A stretch of DNA of 64,000 bases from Cellulomonas avistercoris (GTDB taxonomy: Bacteria; Actinomycetota; Actinomycetes; Actinomycetales; Cellulomonadaceae), in assembly GCF_014836445.1 (NCBI RefSeq), contig NZ_JACSQV010000010.1, forward strand, positions 106,280-170,279, read 5' to 3'. A program made the position numbers and the translations under genes. The notes beneath the pieces are model-generated. The model saw only the letters and a program-made list of their open reading frames with translations. It was not told the DNA's origin and ran no database searches. Below are positions 16,601 to 23,510 of the stretch, in pieces (within the stretch, counting starts at the first letter, position 1; every line of letters starts with the position of its first letter).

Positions 16601-17255
16601 CCTGCCCGCCGACCTCGGGTACTTCCTGCCGGTGACCTACCGGATGCACCCCGAGCTGTGCGCGGCGGTCTCGACGCTCGCGTACGAGGGCCGGCTCGTG
16701 GCCGCGCCCGACGCGGCCGCGCGGTCGCTCGACGGGATCGCCGCGGGCGTGCACGGCGTGCTCGTCGACCACGAGGGCAACGCCGTCGCGTCACCCGAGG
16801 AGGCCGAGGTCGTCGTGCGGCTCGTCACGGACCTCGTGGGGCGGACGTGGCGCGACCCGCGCGCCGCCGAGCCCGCACGGCCGCTGACGCCCGCCGACGT
16901 GCTGGTCGTCGCGGCGTACAACGCGCAGGTGTGGACGGTCCGGCGCGCGCTCGACGCGGCCGGGTTCACCGCGACCCGCGTCGGGACCGTCGACCGGTTC
17001 CAGGGTCAGGAGGCACCGGTCGTCCTCGTGACGACGGCGGCGTCGTCCCCGGCGCAGGTGCCGCGCGGGCTCGACTTCCTGCTCGACCGCAACCGGCTCA
17101 ACGTCGCGGTGTCGCGCGGGCAGTGGGCGGCGTTCGTCGTCCGCTCGACGCACCTGACCCGCACGCTGCCGCAGCGGCCCGAGTCGCTCGAGCGGCTGGG
17201 CGCCTTCGTCGGCCTGACCACGCGCTCGGTCGTGGAAGCGCCCCCGGGGCCGTAA
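13605..17255 (+). CDS. TM0106-type RecB-like nuclease / DEDD exonuclease / SF1 helicase
   Basis: This 1216-residue multidomain protein has three parts. Residues 1-240 form a RecB-like nuclease with D128 in FVGRADF, D142-A-K144 and QVAAYADQL, plus cysteines C22, C227, C230 and C233 that could hold an AddB/Cas4-like Fe-S cluster. Residues about 335-560 carry an RNase H-like DEDD exonuclease (DIFFDFEGDP, YHYAAYEKSTL, YNHYDCDSTLGL). The C-terminal part is a Dna2/Upf1-like SF1 helicase with GPPGTGKT (about 824), LLVVDEAGQF, LGDPQQLPQ, TYRMHPEL, DRFQGQEAPVVLV and NRLNVAVSRG. It probably processes DNA ends in repair or defence. The start is GTG 13605. Confidence 0.88.
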   Translation: MILLDDGTLTYSASDLTAAAQCEHAVLRALDARLGRGPQVQPDADVVLARVSHLGDEHEQRVLRGMVARYGVWRPGGRGGLAQVPATRDPGSRAHLEAAHAATLDRLASADVVHQAAFFDGRFVGRADFVVREEDGAWSVRDAKLARNAQPTALLQVAAYADQLVRAGLPVARHVELVLGDGAVTRHAVADLVPVYRERRVRLQEMLDTHRAQDGPVAWGDDRWAACGRCSSCTAELEARRDVTLVAGVYERQRTALVAAGITTIDALAAAPDDLEVEGLSPAVVEKARLQARLQVEQEARNPDPAHPGDVPWAVTHPERIAELLPPADPGDIFFDFEGDPLWYDAALAGEPDAWGLEYLFGVVENPPEPDVEAPFVAFWAHDRAAERVALREFLAYLAARREQFPGMHVYHYAAYEKSTLRRLAGRHGEGEAQVDALLREGLLVDLYAAVKAGVRTGQRSYSLKKLEPLYMATGRGDGVTNAADSIVEYAEAVAARDAGRLDDWNERIKAIEVYNHYDCDSTLGLRDWLLARLAEAGVAPSRAVVLDPEAAARAAELGAPDPLEDDLLAIAGPGPGEGVVRTPARQAVALVGAALRYHQREDKPYWWGHFDRLSAHPSDWTERRNVLLVDRPGSVEVVTDWHLPPGKKVERRVLRMTGRLEPGSDLRAGAQAVGLYEPPLPECVKTSVDGPRGWCERMTVLDVAAEVDGPRPHDVLLVEETRPRGSDAFAELPMALAPAGPLATGPLRDAIRGLAQRVLDAATSLDAGTGDVRLPRAAVLDLARRTPPRTRSGRPLPPADGDLVDVLTRAVLDLDDSYLAVQGPPGTGKTFTGARVIAALVARGWRVGVVAQSHAVVENMLRGVAAAGVAPEAIAKKAPGASDGRVADPAAPWTWVPDAGFGAFWAARPGGAPGTGAVLGGTAWDLVSTKRRPAEPLDLLVVDEAGQFALANTFAVAGAARNLLLLGDPQQLPQVSQGTHPEPVDRSALGWLTDGHDTLPADLGYFLPVTYRMHPELCAAVSTLAYEGRLVAAPDAAARSLDGIAAGVHGVLVDHEGNAVASPEEAEVVVRLVTDLVGRTWRDPRAAEPARPLTPADVLVVAAYNAQVWTVRRALDAAGFTATRVGTVDRFQGQEAPVVLVTTAASSPAQVPRGLDFLLDRNRLNVAVSRGQWAAFVVRSTHLTRTLPQRPESLERLGAFVGLTTRSVVEAPPGP

Positions 17256-17323
17256 CGTCGGGGCTGGACAGCTGCACAGGACGCGGCACGGCAGGGCGCG
17301 TCCGGGACGAGGCGGAGGAACGC

Positions 17324-17749
17324 ATGGGCGTGGACGAGGAGTTCGAGCGGGTGCGCACGTCGCTGCGCCTCGAGGAGCAGGCCCTCGCGCGGGAGTTCGA
17401 CCAGATCGACGCCGAGGCGCGAGCCACGGTCGACGCGAGCGTCGAGCACGTGCGCACGCAGCTCGCGACGCAGGCCGACCGCATCCGTGAGGCGATCGCG
17501 CAGCAGCGCGAGGAGGTCGAGGCCCGAAGCCGAGAGCTCCGCGAGGAGGTCGAGGCCGAGGAGGTCGAGGCCCAGGAGGTCGAGGCCGAGGACGCCACGC
17601 CGACCGAGGAGGTCTCCCCCTCGGACGGCACCGACCCGGCCGACGAGCCCGACGTGGTCACCTCGTCCGGCACCACCGAGGTCGAGCAGGTCAGCGCGGC
17701 GACGGACGAGCCGGGCCAGACCATCGGGGACGTCGAGCGCGGCGACTGA
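17324..17749 (+). CDS. Acidic coiled-coil protein with EVEA repeats
   Basis: This 141-residue hypothetical protein starts at ATG 17324 behind GGCGGAGGAA. Residues 1-85 form a charged coiled coil (LRLEEQALAREFDQIDAEA onward). A stretch of short repeats of the EEVEAEEVEAQEVEAED type follows, encoded by GAGGTCGAGGCC iterations at about 17512-17590. The C-terminal tail is Asp/Glu/Thr/Ser-rich and probably disordered. No membrane segment or catalytic motif is present. It follows the helicase gene by 68 bases and may be cotranscribed. Function is unknown. Confidence 0.65.
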   Translation: MGVDEEFERVRTSLRLEEQALAREFDQIDAEARATVDASVEHVRTQLATQADRIREAIAQQREEVEARSRELREEVEAEEVEAQEVEAEDATPTEEVSPSDGTDPADEPDVVTSSGTTEVEQVSAATDEPGQTIGDVERGD

Positions 17750-17790
17750 CCCGCGGCGACCGGCGCCCGGGGGCCGACGACCCCGGCGCG

Positions 17791-18720
17791 TCAGCGCACG
17801 TCGCGCAGGACGAGCGCGTGCGCGAGCTTGTCGGCGAACGTCTGGCGCCGGGCGTCCCACAGCGGCCAGAGGTAGCCGAGGTACAGCGGCACGCTGTTCA
17901 CGACGTTGCCGACGTCGCGGACGAACGCCCACCACATCCCGAGCGGCAGCTGCGTGCCCTCGCCCACCGTGCGCAGACCCACGATGCGCTTGCCCCACGA
18001 CTGCCCGCGGCGTCCCTGCAGGACGACGCGGTTGACGAACCACAGCACGAGCGTGACGAGCGCACCGACGCCGAACGCGTTGAAGCCCTCGGCGCTGGGC
18101 AGCAGCACGGGCCGCCCGTCCATGTCCAGGGTGGTGGTCATCGTCGACTGCGCGTAGACGGCACCCGCGAGGTAGGGCGTCGCGACGATGAGCTGGTCCA
18201 GGAGCGACGCGAGCACGCGCCAGCCCCAGTGCGCCGGGGCGCCGGACGGCTGCCACCCGCCCGCGGGCGCACCCGGGGTCCAGCCGGCCGCGGGTCCCGC
18301 GACGGCGGCCGGCGGCAGGCCGAGCACGACGGGAGCAGCGGGCGCGGAGTAGGCAGGCGTCGGCGTCCCGAAGCGCGACACCCCGGCGCCACCCCAGCCG
18401 GTCGCAGCCGGTGCGGCCCACGCGGGGGTCGTCGTCCCGTCGGCCGGCTCGGGCTCGGGCACCGGGTCGCCGGGGAGCCACGCCTCCGCCGTCGGCGGGA
18501 GCCAGGACGCCGCGGCTCCGGCGGCACCGCCGGACGCGCCACCGGCAGTGGTTCCGGGCGTCGCGGGAGCGGCGGGCGCGTGCGCCAGCGACAGCTCCGG
18601 CACCGGGCGCGTGTGGTCCGTCCAGTCCCGTCCGTCGAACCAGCGCTGGACGTCACGCGTCACACCGTCGTCGTACCACCCGGGTCCGGGCGCGCCTGCA
18701 GTCGTCACGTCCCTGCACAT
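17791..18720 (-). CDS. DUF2510 - RDD family membrane protein
   Basis: This 309-residue protein has an N-terminal DUF2510 motif (PGWYDDG...QRWFDGRDWTDHT, about residues 12-38) and a Pro/Ala-rich linker of roughly 140 residues. The C-terminal RDD domain begins at WGWRVLASLLDQLIV and has hydrophobic segments near VGALVTLVLWFVNRVVL and the conserved GQSWGKRIVGLR. RDD proteins are small membrane proteins of mostly unknown, sometimes transport-related, function. I prefer ATG 18720, since GGGGA lies eight bases upstream; ATG 18726 is too close to it. The gene converges with the coiled-coil gene. Confidence 0.85.
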   Translation of the reverse strand: MCRDVTTAGAPGPGWYDDGVTRDVQRWFDGRDWTDHTRPVPELSLAHAPAAPATPGTTAGGASGGAAGAAASWLPPTAEAWLPGDPVPEPEPADGTTTPAWAAPAATGWGGAGVSRFGTPTPAYSAPAAPVVLGLPPAAVAGPAAGWTPGAPAGGWQPSGAPAHWGWRVLASLLDQLIVATPYLAGAVYAQSTMTTTLDMDGRPVLLPSAEGFNAFGVGALVTLVLWFVNRVVLQGRRGQSWGKRIVGLRTVGEGTQLPLGMWWAFVRDVGNVVNSVPLYLGYLWPLWDARRQTFADKLAHALVLRDVR

Positions 18721-18865
18721 CGGCATCTTCCCCGGCGAACCTGAGCCGGGAGCGGAAGAATGTTGCTCCCACCTGCTCACCTGCGCGCGTCGAGCCGCGC
18801 GCTGTGACCGGGGGCACACTGGGAGCAGGGCCGGCGCACGGCCCCGGAGACGGATGGAGGACCCG

Positions 18866-19051
18866 ATGGGTCTCGACGACATGGTGAACAAGGCCAAGGG
18901 CGCGCTCAGCGGCCGCGAGGAGCAGGCCAAGGACGCCCTCGACAAGGCGGCCGACGCGGTCAAGGCCCGCACCGACACCGGCACGGACGCGACGATCGAC
19001 AAGATCGTCGACGCGGCAAAGGACCAGCTGGACCGCCAGAAGAAGTCCTGA
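18866..19051 (+). CDS. MT0933-like antitoxin-family small protein
   Basis: This 61-residue hydrophilic helical protein begins GLDDMVNKAKGALSG and ends DKIVDAAKDQLDRQKKS. The repeated Lys/Asp/Ala helices match the actinobacterial MT0933-like (Rv0909-type) family, named for the antitoxin of a mycobacterial toxin-antitoxin pair. No toxin-sized partner frame lies next to it, so antitoxin activity here is doubtful, and it may be a stress-associated CsbD-like small protein. ATG 18866 has TGGAGG upstream. A related protein lies at 61316-61498. Confidence 0.75.
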   Translation: MGLDDMVNKAKGALSGREEQAKDALDKAADAVKARTDTGTDATIDKIVDAAKDQLDRQKKS

Positions 19052-19065
19052 CGCCATACCCGCAA

Positions 19066-19213
19066 CCCCCACCCACCGCGCTGCCCACCCACCTCACCCC
19101 ACCACCCCACCTCGCCGAGCGCGGTACATCGCGTCCGAGCGCGGTACCAACAAGTGCCGCGCTCGACCGCCGAGTACCGCGCTCGGCGTGGGGGGTGGGG
19201 TGGGTGGGGTGGG
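19066..19213. repeat. Second palindromic intergenic repeat with C-rich and G-rich arms
   Basis: Like the element at 404-573, this one lies between convergent genes. It has a C-rich left arm (about 19066-19112), CGCCGAGCGCGGTAC at 19113-19127, and a second direct unit TCCGAGCGCGGTACC at about 19134-19148. Inverted units follow at 19154-19166 (GTGCCGCGCTCGA) and 19171-19187 (GAGTACCGCGCTCGGCG). A G-rich right arm (19188-19213) ends it. A large foldback is possible and bidirectional termination is likely. Confidence 0.75.
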
Positions 19214-20719
19214 TCAGGTGAGGGACTCGCCCGTGTGGTCCGGGAGGGCAAGGGCGCCCAGGGCCGCGACGACGAAGACGCCGGCGAACACCGTGAACAG
19301 CAGGCCCGTGCCGCCCAGCTCGCGCAGCTGGGGCACGGCCAGCGGCGCCAGGACGGACGCCGTGCGGCCGATGCCCGCGGCCCAGCCGGCGCCCGTGGTC
19401 CGCATCCGGGTCGGGTACAGCTCGGGGGTGACGGCGTACAGCGCGCCCCACGCACCCAGGTTGAAGAACGACAGCAGCAGACCCGCGCCGATGATCTGCG
19501 CGTCGCCCGAGGCCGCCGCGAAGGCCCCGGCCGCCACCGCGGACCCGGCGAGGAACGCCGCGAGCGTGCGCCGCCGCCCCCACGTCTCGACGAGCACCGC
19601 GGCTGCGGCGTAGCCCGGCAGCTGCCCCAGCGTGATGATCAGCGTGTACTCGAACGACCGCACGAGCGTGTGCCCGTCGGCCGCCAGCACCGACGGCAGC
19701 CAGATGAACGCGCCGTAGTACGCGAAGTTGACCGTGAACCACACGACCCACAGGGCCGTCGTGCGTCGCCGCAGCGCGGGTGCCCACAGCGCGGCCAGCC
19801 GCGGGGCCGGCTCGCCGCTCGACCGCGGCCGCTCGGCCGCCTCGCGCGACGTGGTCGGTCCGGACGTCGCCGCCGGGTCGGACGTCGTCGCGGGTGCGGA
19901 CGTCGCCGAAGGTGCGGACGCGGACGTCCCAGTCGGCCCCTGCGCCGCGTCGCGCACCTGCGCGCCCGTCAGCCCACCGTGGCCCACGGCGCGCGACGCC
20001 TCGAGGTCGGCGACGACCCGCTCGGCCTCGGCGTGCCGGCCGCGCGCCTGGAGGAAGCGCACGGACTCCGGCAGCCCGCGCCGCACGACGACGGAGTAGA
20101 GCGCGGGCAGCGCCCCGAGCGCCAGCGCCCAGCGCCACCCGTCGTCGCCCGACGGCACGACGAGGTAGCCGATGACGGCGGCGAGGATCCACCCCACGGC
20201 CCAGAACGACTCGAGCACCACGACGGCCCGGCCGCGGATGCGGGGCGGCGCGAACTCGCTGACGAGCGTCGAGGCGACGGGCAGCTCGGCGCCGAGCCCG
20301 AGCCCGACGACGAACCGCAGCACCATGAGCACCGCGACACCGCCCGCGAACGCCGACGCGCCCGTCGCGACGCCGTAGACCAGCAGCGTCAGGGCGAACA
20401 CCTGGCGCCGGCCGATGCGGTCGGCGAGCAGCCCGCCGACCGCCGCGCCGACCGCCATGCCGACGAACCCGGCCGACGCGACCCACCCGAGCGTCGTCGC
20501 GTCGGTGCCCCACACGACCGCGAGCTGCGCGATGACGAACGAGATGAGCCCGACGTCCATCGCGTCGAAGGTCCACCCCACGCCGGACCCCATGAGCAGC
20601 CGCACGTGGCGGCGCGTGACCGGCAGCGCGTCGAGGCGCTGCGCGGGGTCGGCTGCCGGCCGGGCGGGGTCCGCCGCGGTGGGCGCGTCCGGGTCGCGGG
20701 GGACGTCCGATCGGGTCAC
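19214..20719 (-). CDS. MFS transporter, sugar/aromatic-acid porter type
   Basis: This 501-residue major facilitator has twelve expected membrane segments. It shows MGSGVGWTFDAMDVGL in helix 1, the A-motif-like GGLLADRIGRRQVF between helices 2 and 3, RFVVGLGLGAELPVASTL in helix 4, and the PELYPTRMR signature late in the second half. This resembles the SV2/AAHS-like group. The central loop carries a Ser/Thr/Ala-rich insert of about 60 residues. GTG 20719 behind CAGGAGAG is the chosen start, though the frame extends upstream to 20788. Substrate unknown. Confidence 0.88.
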   Translation of the reverse strand: MTRSDVPRDPDAPTAADPARPAADPAQRLDALPVTRRHVRLLMGSGVGWTFDAMDVGLISFVIAQLAVVWGTDATTLGWVASAGFVGMAVGAAVGGLLADRIGRRQVFALTLLVYGVATGASAFAGGVAVLMVLRFVVGLGLGAELPVASTLVSEFAPPRIRGRAVVVLESFWAVGWILAAVIGYLVVPSGDDGWRWALALGALPALYSVVVRRGLPESVRFLQARGRHAEAERVVADLEASRAVGHGGLTGAQVRDAAQGPTGTSASAPSATSAPATTSDPAATSGPTTSREAAERPRSSGEPAPRLAALWAPALRRRTTALWVVWFTVNFAYYGAFIWLPSVLAADGHTLVRSFEYTLIITLGQLPGYAAAAVLVETWGRRRTLAAFLAGSAVAAGAFAAASGDAQIIGAGLLLSFFNLGAWGALYAVTPELYPTRMRTTGAGWAAGIGRTASVLAPLAVPQLRELGGTGLLFTVFAGVFVVAALGALALPDHTGESLT

Positions 20720-20948
20720 GGGCTCTCCTGGGTGCCGCTGGGGGACGGTCGGTGGCGACCGCCGTGCCGGGCGGCGTCGTCGTCGCACCGCTGCGCATCG
20801 TCGCCCACCACGGCCCGGCCCGCCAGGGCCTGACGCCCCGCGTCGCGTCTCAGGGGCGCGAGGGGTACATCCCTCGCAGCGCGATGACGAAGTGGAGCCG
20901 CAGCGACCCGGCGCCGCGCGGAGCCGGGGTCCGATGCCGCGGGGCGTG

Positions 20949-21287
20949 TCAGGAGACGGGTGGGACGGGTCCTGGCCGACCGTCCGCCGCCGTGGCGACC
21001 CAACGGCGCACCGCGCCGTCGACGACCAGCGCGATCCCGGTCAGGAGCGCGAGCAGCCCGAGCAGGAAGGTGAGCGCGGCCGCGAACTCGAAGTCGTCCT
21101 CGCTCGGACCGGTGTAGCCGGAGCGGTACTCGTTCAGCTCCTCGGCCCTCAGGGACGCGAGGACCAGACCGACGGTCGCGACCGAGCACACGGCCCACAG
21201 CAGCCCGCACACGCGCAGGGCGACGACGCGCGGGCTGACGCGGCGGCGTGGACGGGCGGCAGCAGCGTGCGGGACGGGCGACGTCAT
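20949..21287 (-). CDS. Small two-helix membrane protein
   Basis: This 112-residue protein has two hydrophobic segments, ALRVCGLLWAVCSVATVGLV (about 23-42) and ALTFLLGLLALLTGIALVVD (about 70-89). An acidic loop containing YRSGYTGPSEDDFEF separates them, and the N-terminus is basic. No family is recognised. The start is ATG 21285-21287. Codon use and GC match neighbouring genes, so it is probably real. Function unknown. Confidence 0.6.
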   Translation of the reverse strand: MTSPVPHAAAARPRRRVSPRVVALRVCGLLWAVCSVATVGLVLASLRAEELNEYRSGYTGPSEDDFEFAAALTFLLGLLALLTGIALVVDGAVRRWVATAADGRPGPVPPVS

Positions 21288-21347
21288 GCGTCGGACCCTA
21301 GGGGGGTCGCACTCCGGGCGCGAGGCACCGACCCCGTCGGCGGGACG

Positions 21348-21539
21348 TCAGATGTCGCCGTTGAACGGGCGCGTGGGGACCCCGGGCAGCACGCCCCTGT
21401 CGTCGGCGGCCCCGGAGGCCTCCTCCTGGTCCTCGCCGACCGCGTCCTCCGGTGCGGGCGGGGCGTGCGGCGCGGTCGCGTCGACGGGGTCCGGGACCTC
21501 GTCGGGCGTGGGGGTGACGTTGTCGTCGGGGACGGACAT
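21348..21539 (-). CDS. Small acidic Pro/Asp-rich protein, MSVPDD paralogue 1
   Basis: This 63-residue hydrophilic protein begins MSVPDDNVTPTPDEVPDP and is rich in Pro, Asp, Glu, Ala and Thr, probably disordered. It is paralogous to 24353-24556: the leader and first codons are nearly identical at DNA level (GGGAGG ribosome binding site, ATG, TCCGTCCCCGACGAC). The two copies flank the TetR/ABC module on the same strand. The conserved translation start shows it is expressed protein, not spacer. Function unknown. Confidence 0.65.
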   Translation of the reverse strand: MSVPDDNVTPTPDEVPDPVDATAPHAPPAPEDAVGEDQEEASGAADDRGVLPGVPTRPFNGDI

Positions 21540-21647
21540 CGGTGGCCTCCCTGTCATCGGTGGGCTCGATCGTGGCACGACGTCCCGGTGCCCGCGCGCT
21601 GGACGAGCGGTGCGCGGGGACGTCACCGGGCGACCGTGCCCGCAGGG

Positions 21648-22451
21648 TCAGGCCAGCAGGCGCGCGATCACGCGTGCGCCGGCGGCGGGCGTGATGTGGT
21701 CGGGCCCCAGCAGCCGGGCACCCAGCGGCGCGACGTTGAGCAGCGCGACGACGCCGAGCGTGGTGTCGCGGTCGTCCTGCGTGGTGCCCGGCGCCGACGC
21801 GCGGCCCTCGCGGGCGTCCCGTGCGCGGCGCAGGTCGGCGACGTGCTCGACGAGCGCGTCGAAGGCGCGGGCGTAGAACCCGGCGAGCTCGTCGGCGTCC
21901 CCGGGGTGGCGCAGCGCGTACGCGAGCAGCTCGACGGCGAGCAGCAGGCGCGGGTCGTCGGAGGACAGCGCGAGGGCGTCGGTGAGCGTGCCGACCTCGA
22001 CGCCGTCCGGGCCGACGCCGGGCACCGTGTGCTGCGCCGGGTCGCCGGCCTCGCCGAGGCGGGCGCGCGCGACCGCCAGGAAGAGCTCGCGCTTGGACCC
22101 GAAGTGCGCGTAGACGGCGCCCTTGGTGTAGCCGGCCTCGGCCGCGACGTCGTCGACGGACGCGCCCTCGAACCCGCGGGCCGCGAACACGCGGGCGGCC
22201 GCGTCGAGCAGGTCGGCGCGCGTGCGGTCGACCTTGCGCCGGCGGCGCTCGTCCTTGGTGCGCGTCTCGTCCGCGAGCGACCCGGTGGCGTCCGCGAGCT
22301 CGCGGGCGGCCTCGCGCAGCCCCTGGGCGACGGCCTCGCCGACGTCGGGGATGACGCGCTCGGCCTGCGCGCCGAGGGCGCGCGTGAGCTGGGCGGCCGC
22401 ATCGGCGAGGGCACGGCTGGCGGCGCTGAGGCGGTCACGGTCGTCGGCCAT
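21648..22451 (-). CDS. TetR-family regulator with long N-terminal extension
   Basis: This 267-residue TetR regulator has its HTH at about residues 78-122: RADLLDAAARVFAARGF, then ASVDDVAAEAGYTKGAVYAHF and KRELF. Normal TetR proteins begin about ten residues before the HTH, but this one carries some 73 extra Ala/Arg/Glu-rich, probably helical residues. The start is ATG 22451, divergent from an ABC transporter. Two GGTAT-type palindromes lie in the 99-base intergenic region, so it probably represses the transporter and itself. The inducing ligand is unknown. Confidence 0.88.
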   Translation of the reverse strand: MADDRDRLSAASRALADAAAQLTRALGAQAERVIPDVGEAVAQGLREAARELADATGSLADETRTKDERRRRKVDRTRADLLDAAARVFAARGFEGASVDDVAAEAGYTKGAVYAHFGSKRELFLAVARARLGEAGDPAQHTVPGVGPDGVEVGTLTDALALSSDDPRLLLAVELLAYALRHPGDADELAGFYARAFDALVEHVADLRRARDAREGRASAPGTTQDDRDTTLGVVALLNVAPLGARLLGPDHITPAAGARVIARLLA

Positions 22452-22486
22452 GGGCTCACGATACGCCGGTTCATACCAAGGAGTTG

Positions 22487-22500
22487 ATACCGACAGGTAT
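22487..22500. promoter_or_regulatory. Candidate TetR operator 1
   Basis: ATACCGACAGGTAT is an inverted repeat (ATACC / GGTAT) in the TetR/ABC divergent promoter. It matches the half-sites of the second palindrome at 22521-22535 and lies 36 bases from the TetR start. Confidence 0.6.
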
Positions 22501-22520
22501 ATCGGCGTACCGTCACGCAC

Positions 22521-22535
22521 GTACCGATCGGTATC
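22521..22535. promoter_or_regulatory. Candidate TetR operator 2
   Basis: GTACCGATCGGTATC contains the perfect palindrome TACCGATCGGTA (22522-22533). It ends just upstream of the ABC ATPase ribosome binding site (TGGAGGA), where a bound repressor would block expression. Confidence 0.6.
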
Positions 22536-22550
22536 TGAGTGGAGGACGAC

Positions 22551-23510
22551 ATGACCGGGCAGGACGTGCTCACCGTCCGCGGGCTGCGCAAGCGGTACCG
22601 CGGGCGTCGCGGCGTGCAGGCGAACGACGGGATCGACCTCGACGTCGCGGCAGGCCAGGTGGTGGGGCTGCTCGGCCACAACGGCGCGGGCAAGACGACG
22701 CTCGTGCACCAGGTCGTCGGCCTCGTGCGCCCCGACTCCGGCAGCATCACGGTCACGGGCGTCGACGCGGTGGCCCACCCCGAGCACGCGCGCCGCCTGG
22801 TCTCGATCCAGGCGCAGGCCAACGTGCCGATCAGCGGCCTGACCCCGCGCCGCGCCATCGAGCTCGTCGGCCGCATCCGCGGCGCCGCGCCCGCCGACGT
22901 GCGCCGCCGCGCGACCGACCTGCTCGACGCCCTCGACCTCGGCGCGTGGGCCGACACCCCGGCCGAGAAGGTCTCGGGCGGCGTCGCCCGGCTCACCGCC
23001 TTCGCGATGACCACGGTCGTGCCCGGGCGGCTCGTCGTGCTCGACGAGCTCACCAACGACGTCGACCCCGTGCGGCGCCGCCTGCTCTGGCAGCAGATCC
23101 GCGGCCTGGCCGACGCCGGGCACGGCGTCCTGCTCGTGACGCACAACGTCCGCGAGGCCGAGCGCGTCGTCGACCACCTCGCGATCCTCGACCGCGGCGT
23201 CGTCCGCGCCGCCGACACCCCCGCCGGCCTCACCGCGCGCCTGCGCGGCTCCCTCACCCTCGAGGTCGACACCGTGCCCGGCGTGCCCGTGCGCTGGCAC
23301 CCCGCCGCCCGCGACGCCGCGGCCGGCCACCTGCGCGCGACCGCGACCGTCCCGTCCGACGCGGCCGCCGAGGTCGTGCGCTGGGCGCAGGACGAGGTCG
23401 AGGCGGGACGGCTCGAGCGCTACGCGCTGACCCCCGCGTCGCTCGAGGACGTGTACGTGCAGCTCGTCGGCGAGCCCGCCGACGTCACCGAGGAGGTCCC
23501 GGCCGCATGA
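22551..23510 (+). CDS. ABC-2 type transporter ATPase
   Basis: This 319-residue ATPase is of the drug/antibiotic-export (DrrA/CcmA-like) group. Walker A is GHNGAGKTT and the H-loop is LVTHN. The signature is altered to VSGGVARL, and the Walker B region reads VLDELTNDVD where most relatives have LDEPTNGLD. The Asp-Glu pair is kept, so ATPase activity is still expected. The start is ATG 22551 behind TGGAGGA. The stop overlaps the permease start (ATGA). Divergent from its TetR regulator, it is probably induced by an exported toxic compound. Confidence 0.88.
   Translation: MTGQDVLTVRGLRKRYRGRRGVQANDGIDLDVAAGQVVGLLGHNGAGKTTLVHQVVGLVRPDSGSITVTGVDAVAHPEHARRLVSIQAQANVPISGLTPRRAIELVGRIRGAAPADVRRRATDLLDALDLGAWADTPAEKVSGGVARLTAFAMTTVVPGRLVVLDELTNDVDPVRRRLLWQQIRGLADAGHGVLLVTHNVREAERVVDHLAILDRGVVRAADTPAGLTARLRGSLTLEVDTVPGVPVRWHPAARDAAAGHLRATATVPSDAAAEVVRWAQDEVEAGRLERYALTPASLEDVYVQLVGEPADVTEEVPAA

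Noticed and set aside
13050..16772. Very long minus-strand frame opposite the nuclease/helicase gene
   Set aside because: Only the last 138 residues form a recognisable protein (two CBS domains) with its own ribosome binding site. The rest is antisense to the clearly real helicase and has shadow composition (His, Arg, Asp, Val).
18866..19051. Complete toxin-antitoxin operon around the MT0933-like gene
   Set aside because: The flanking genes are an RDD protein and an MFS transporter on the other strand; no toxin-like frame adjoins it.
20720..20948. Possible gene between the MFS transporter and the small membrane protein
   Set aside because: All frames give Arg/Pro/Gly-rich shadow translation without a ribosome binding site or family pattern; I see nothing coding.
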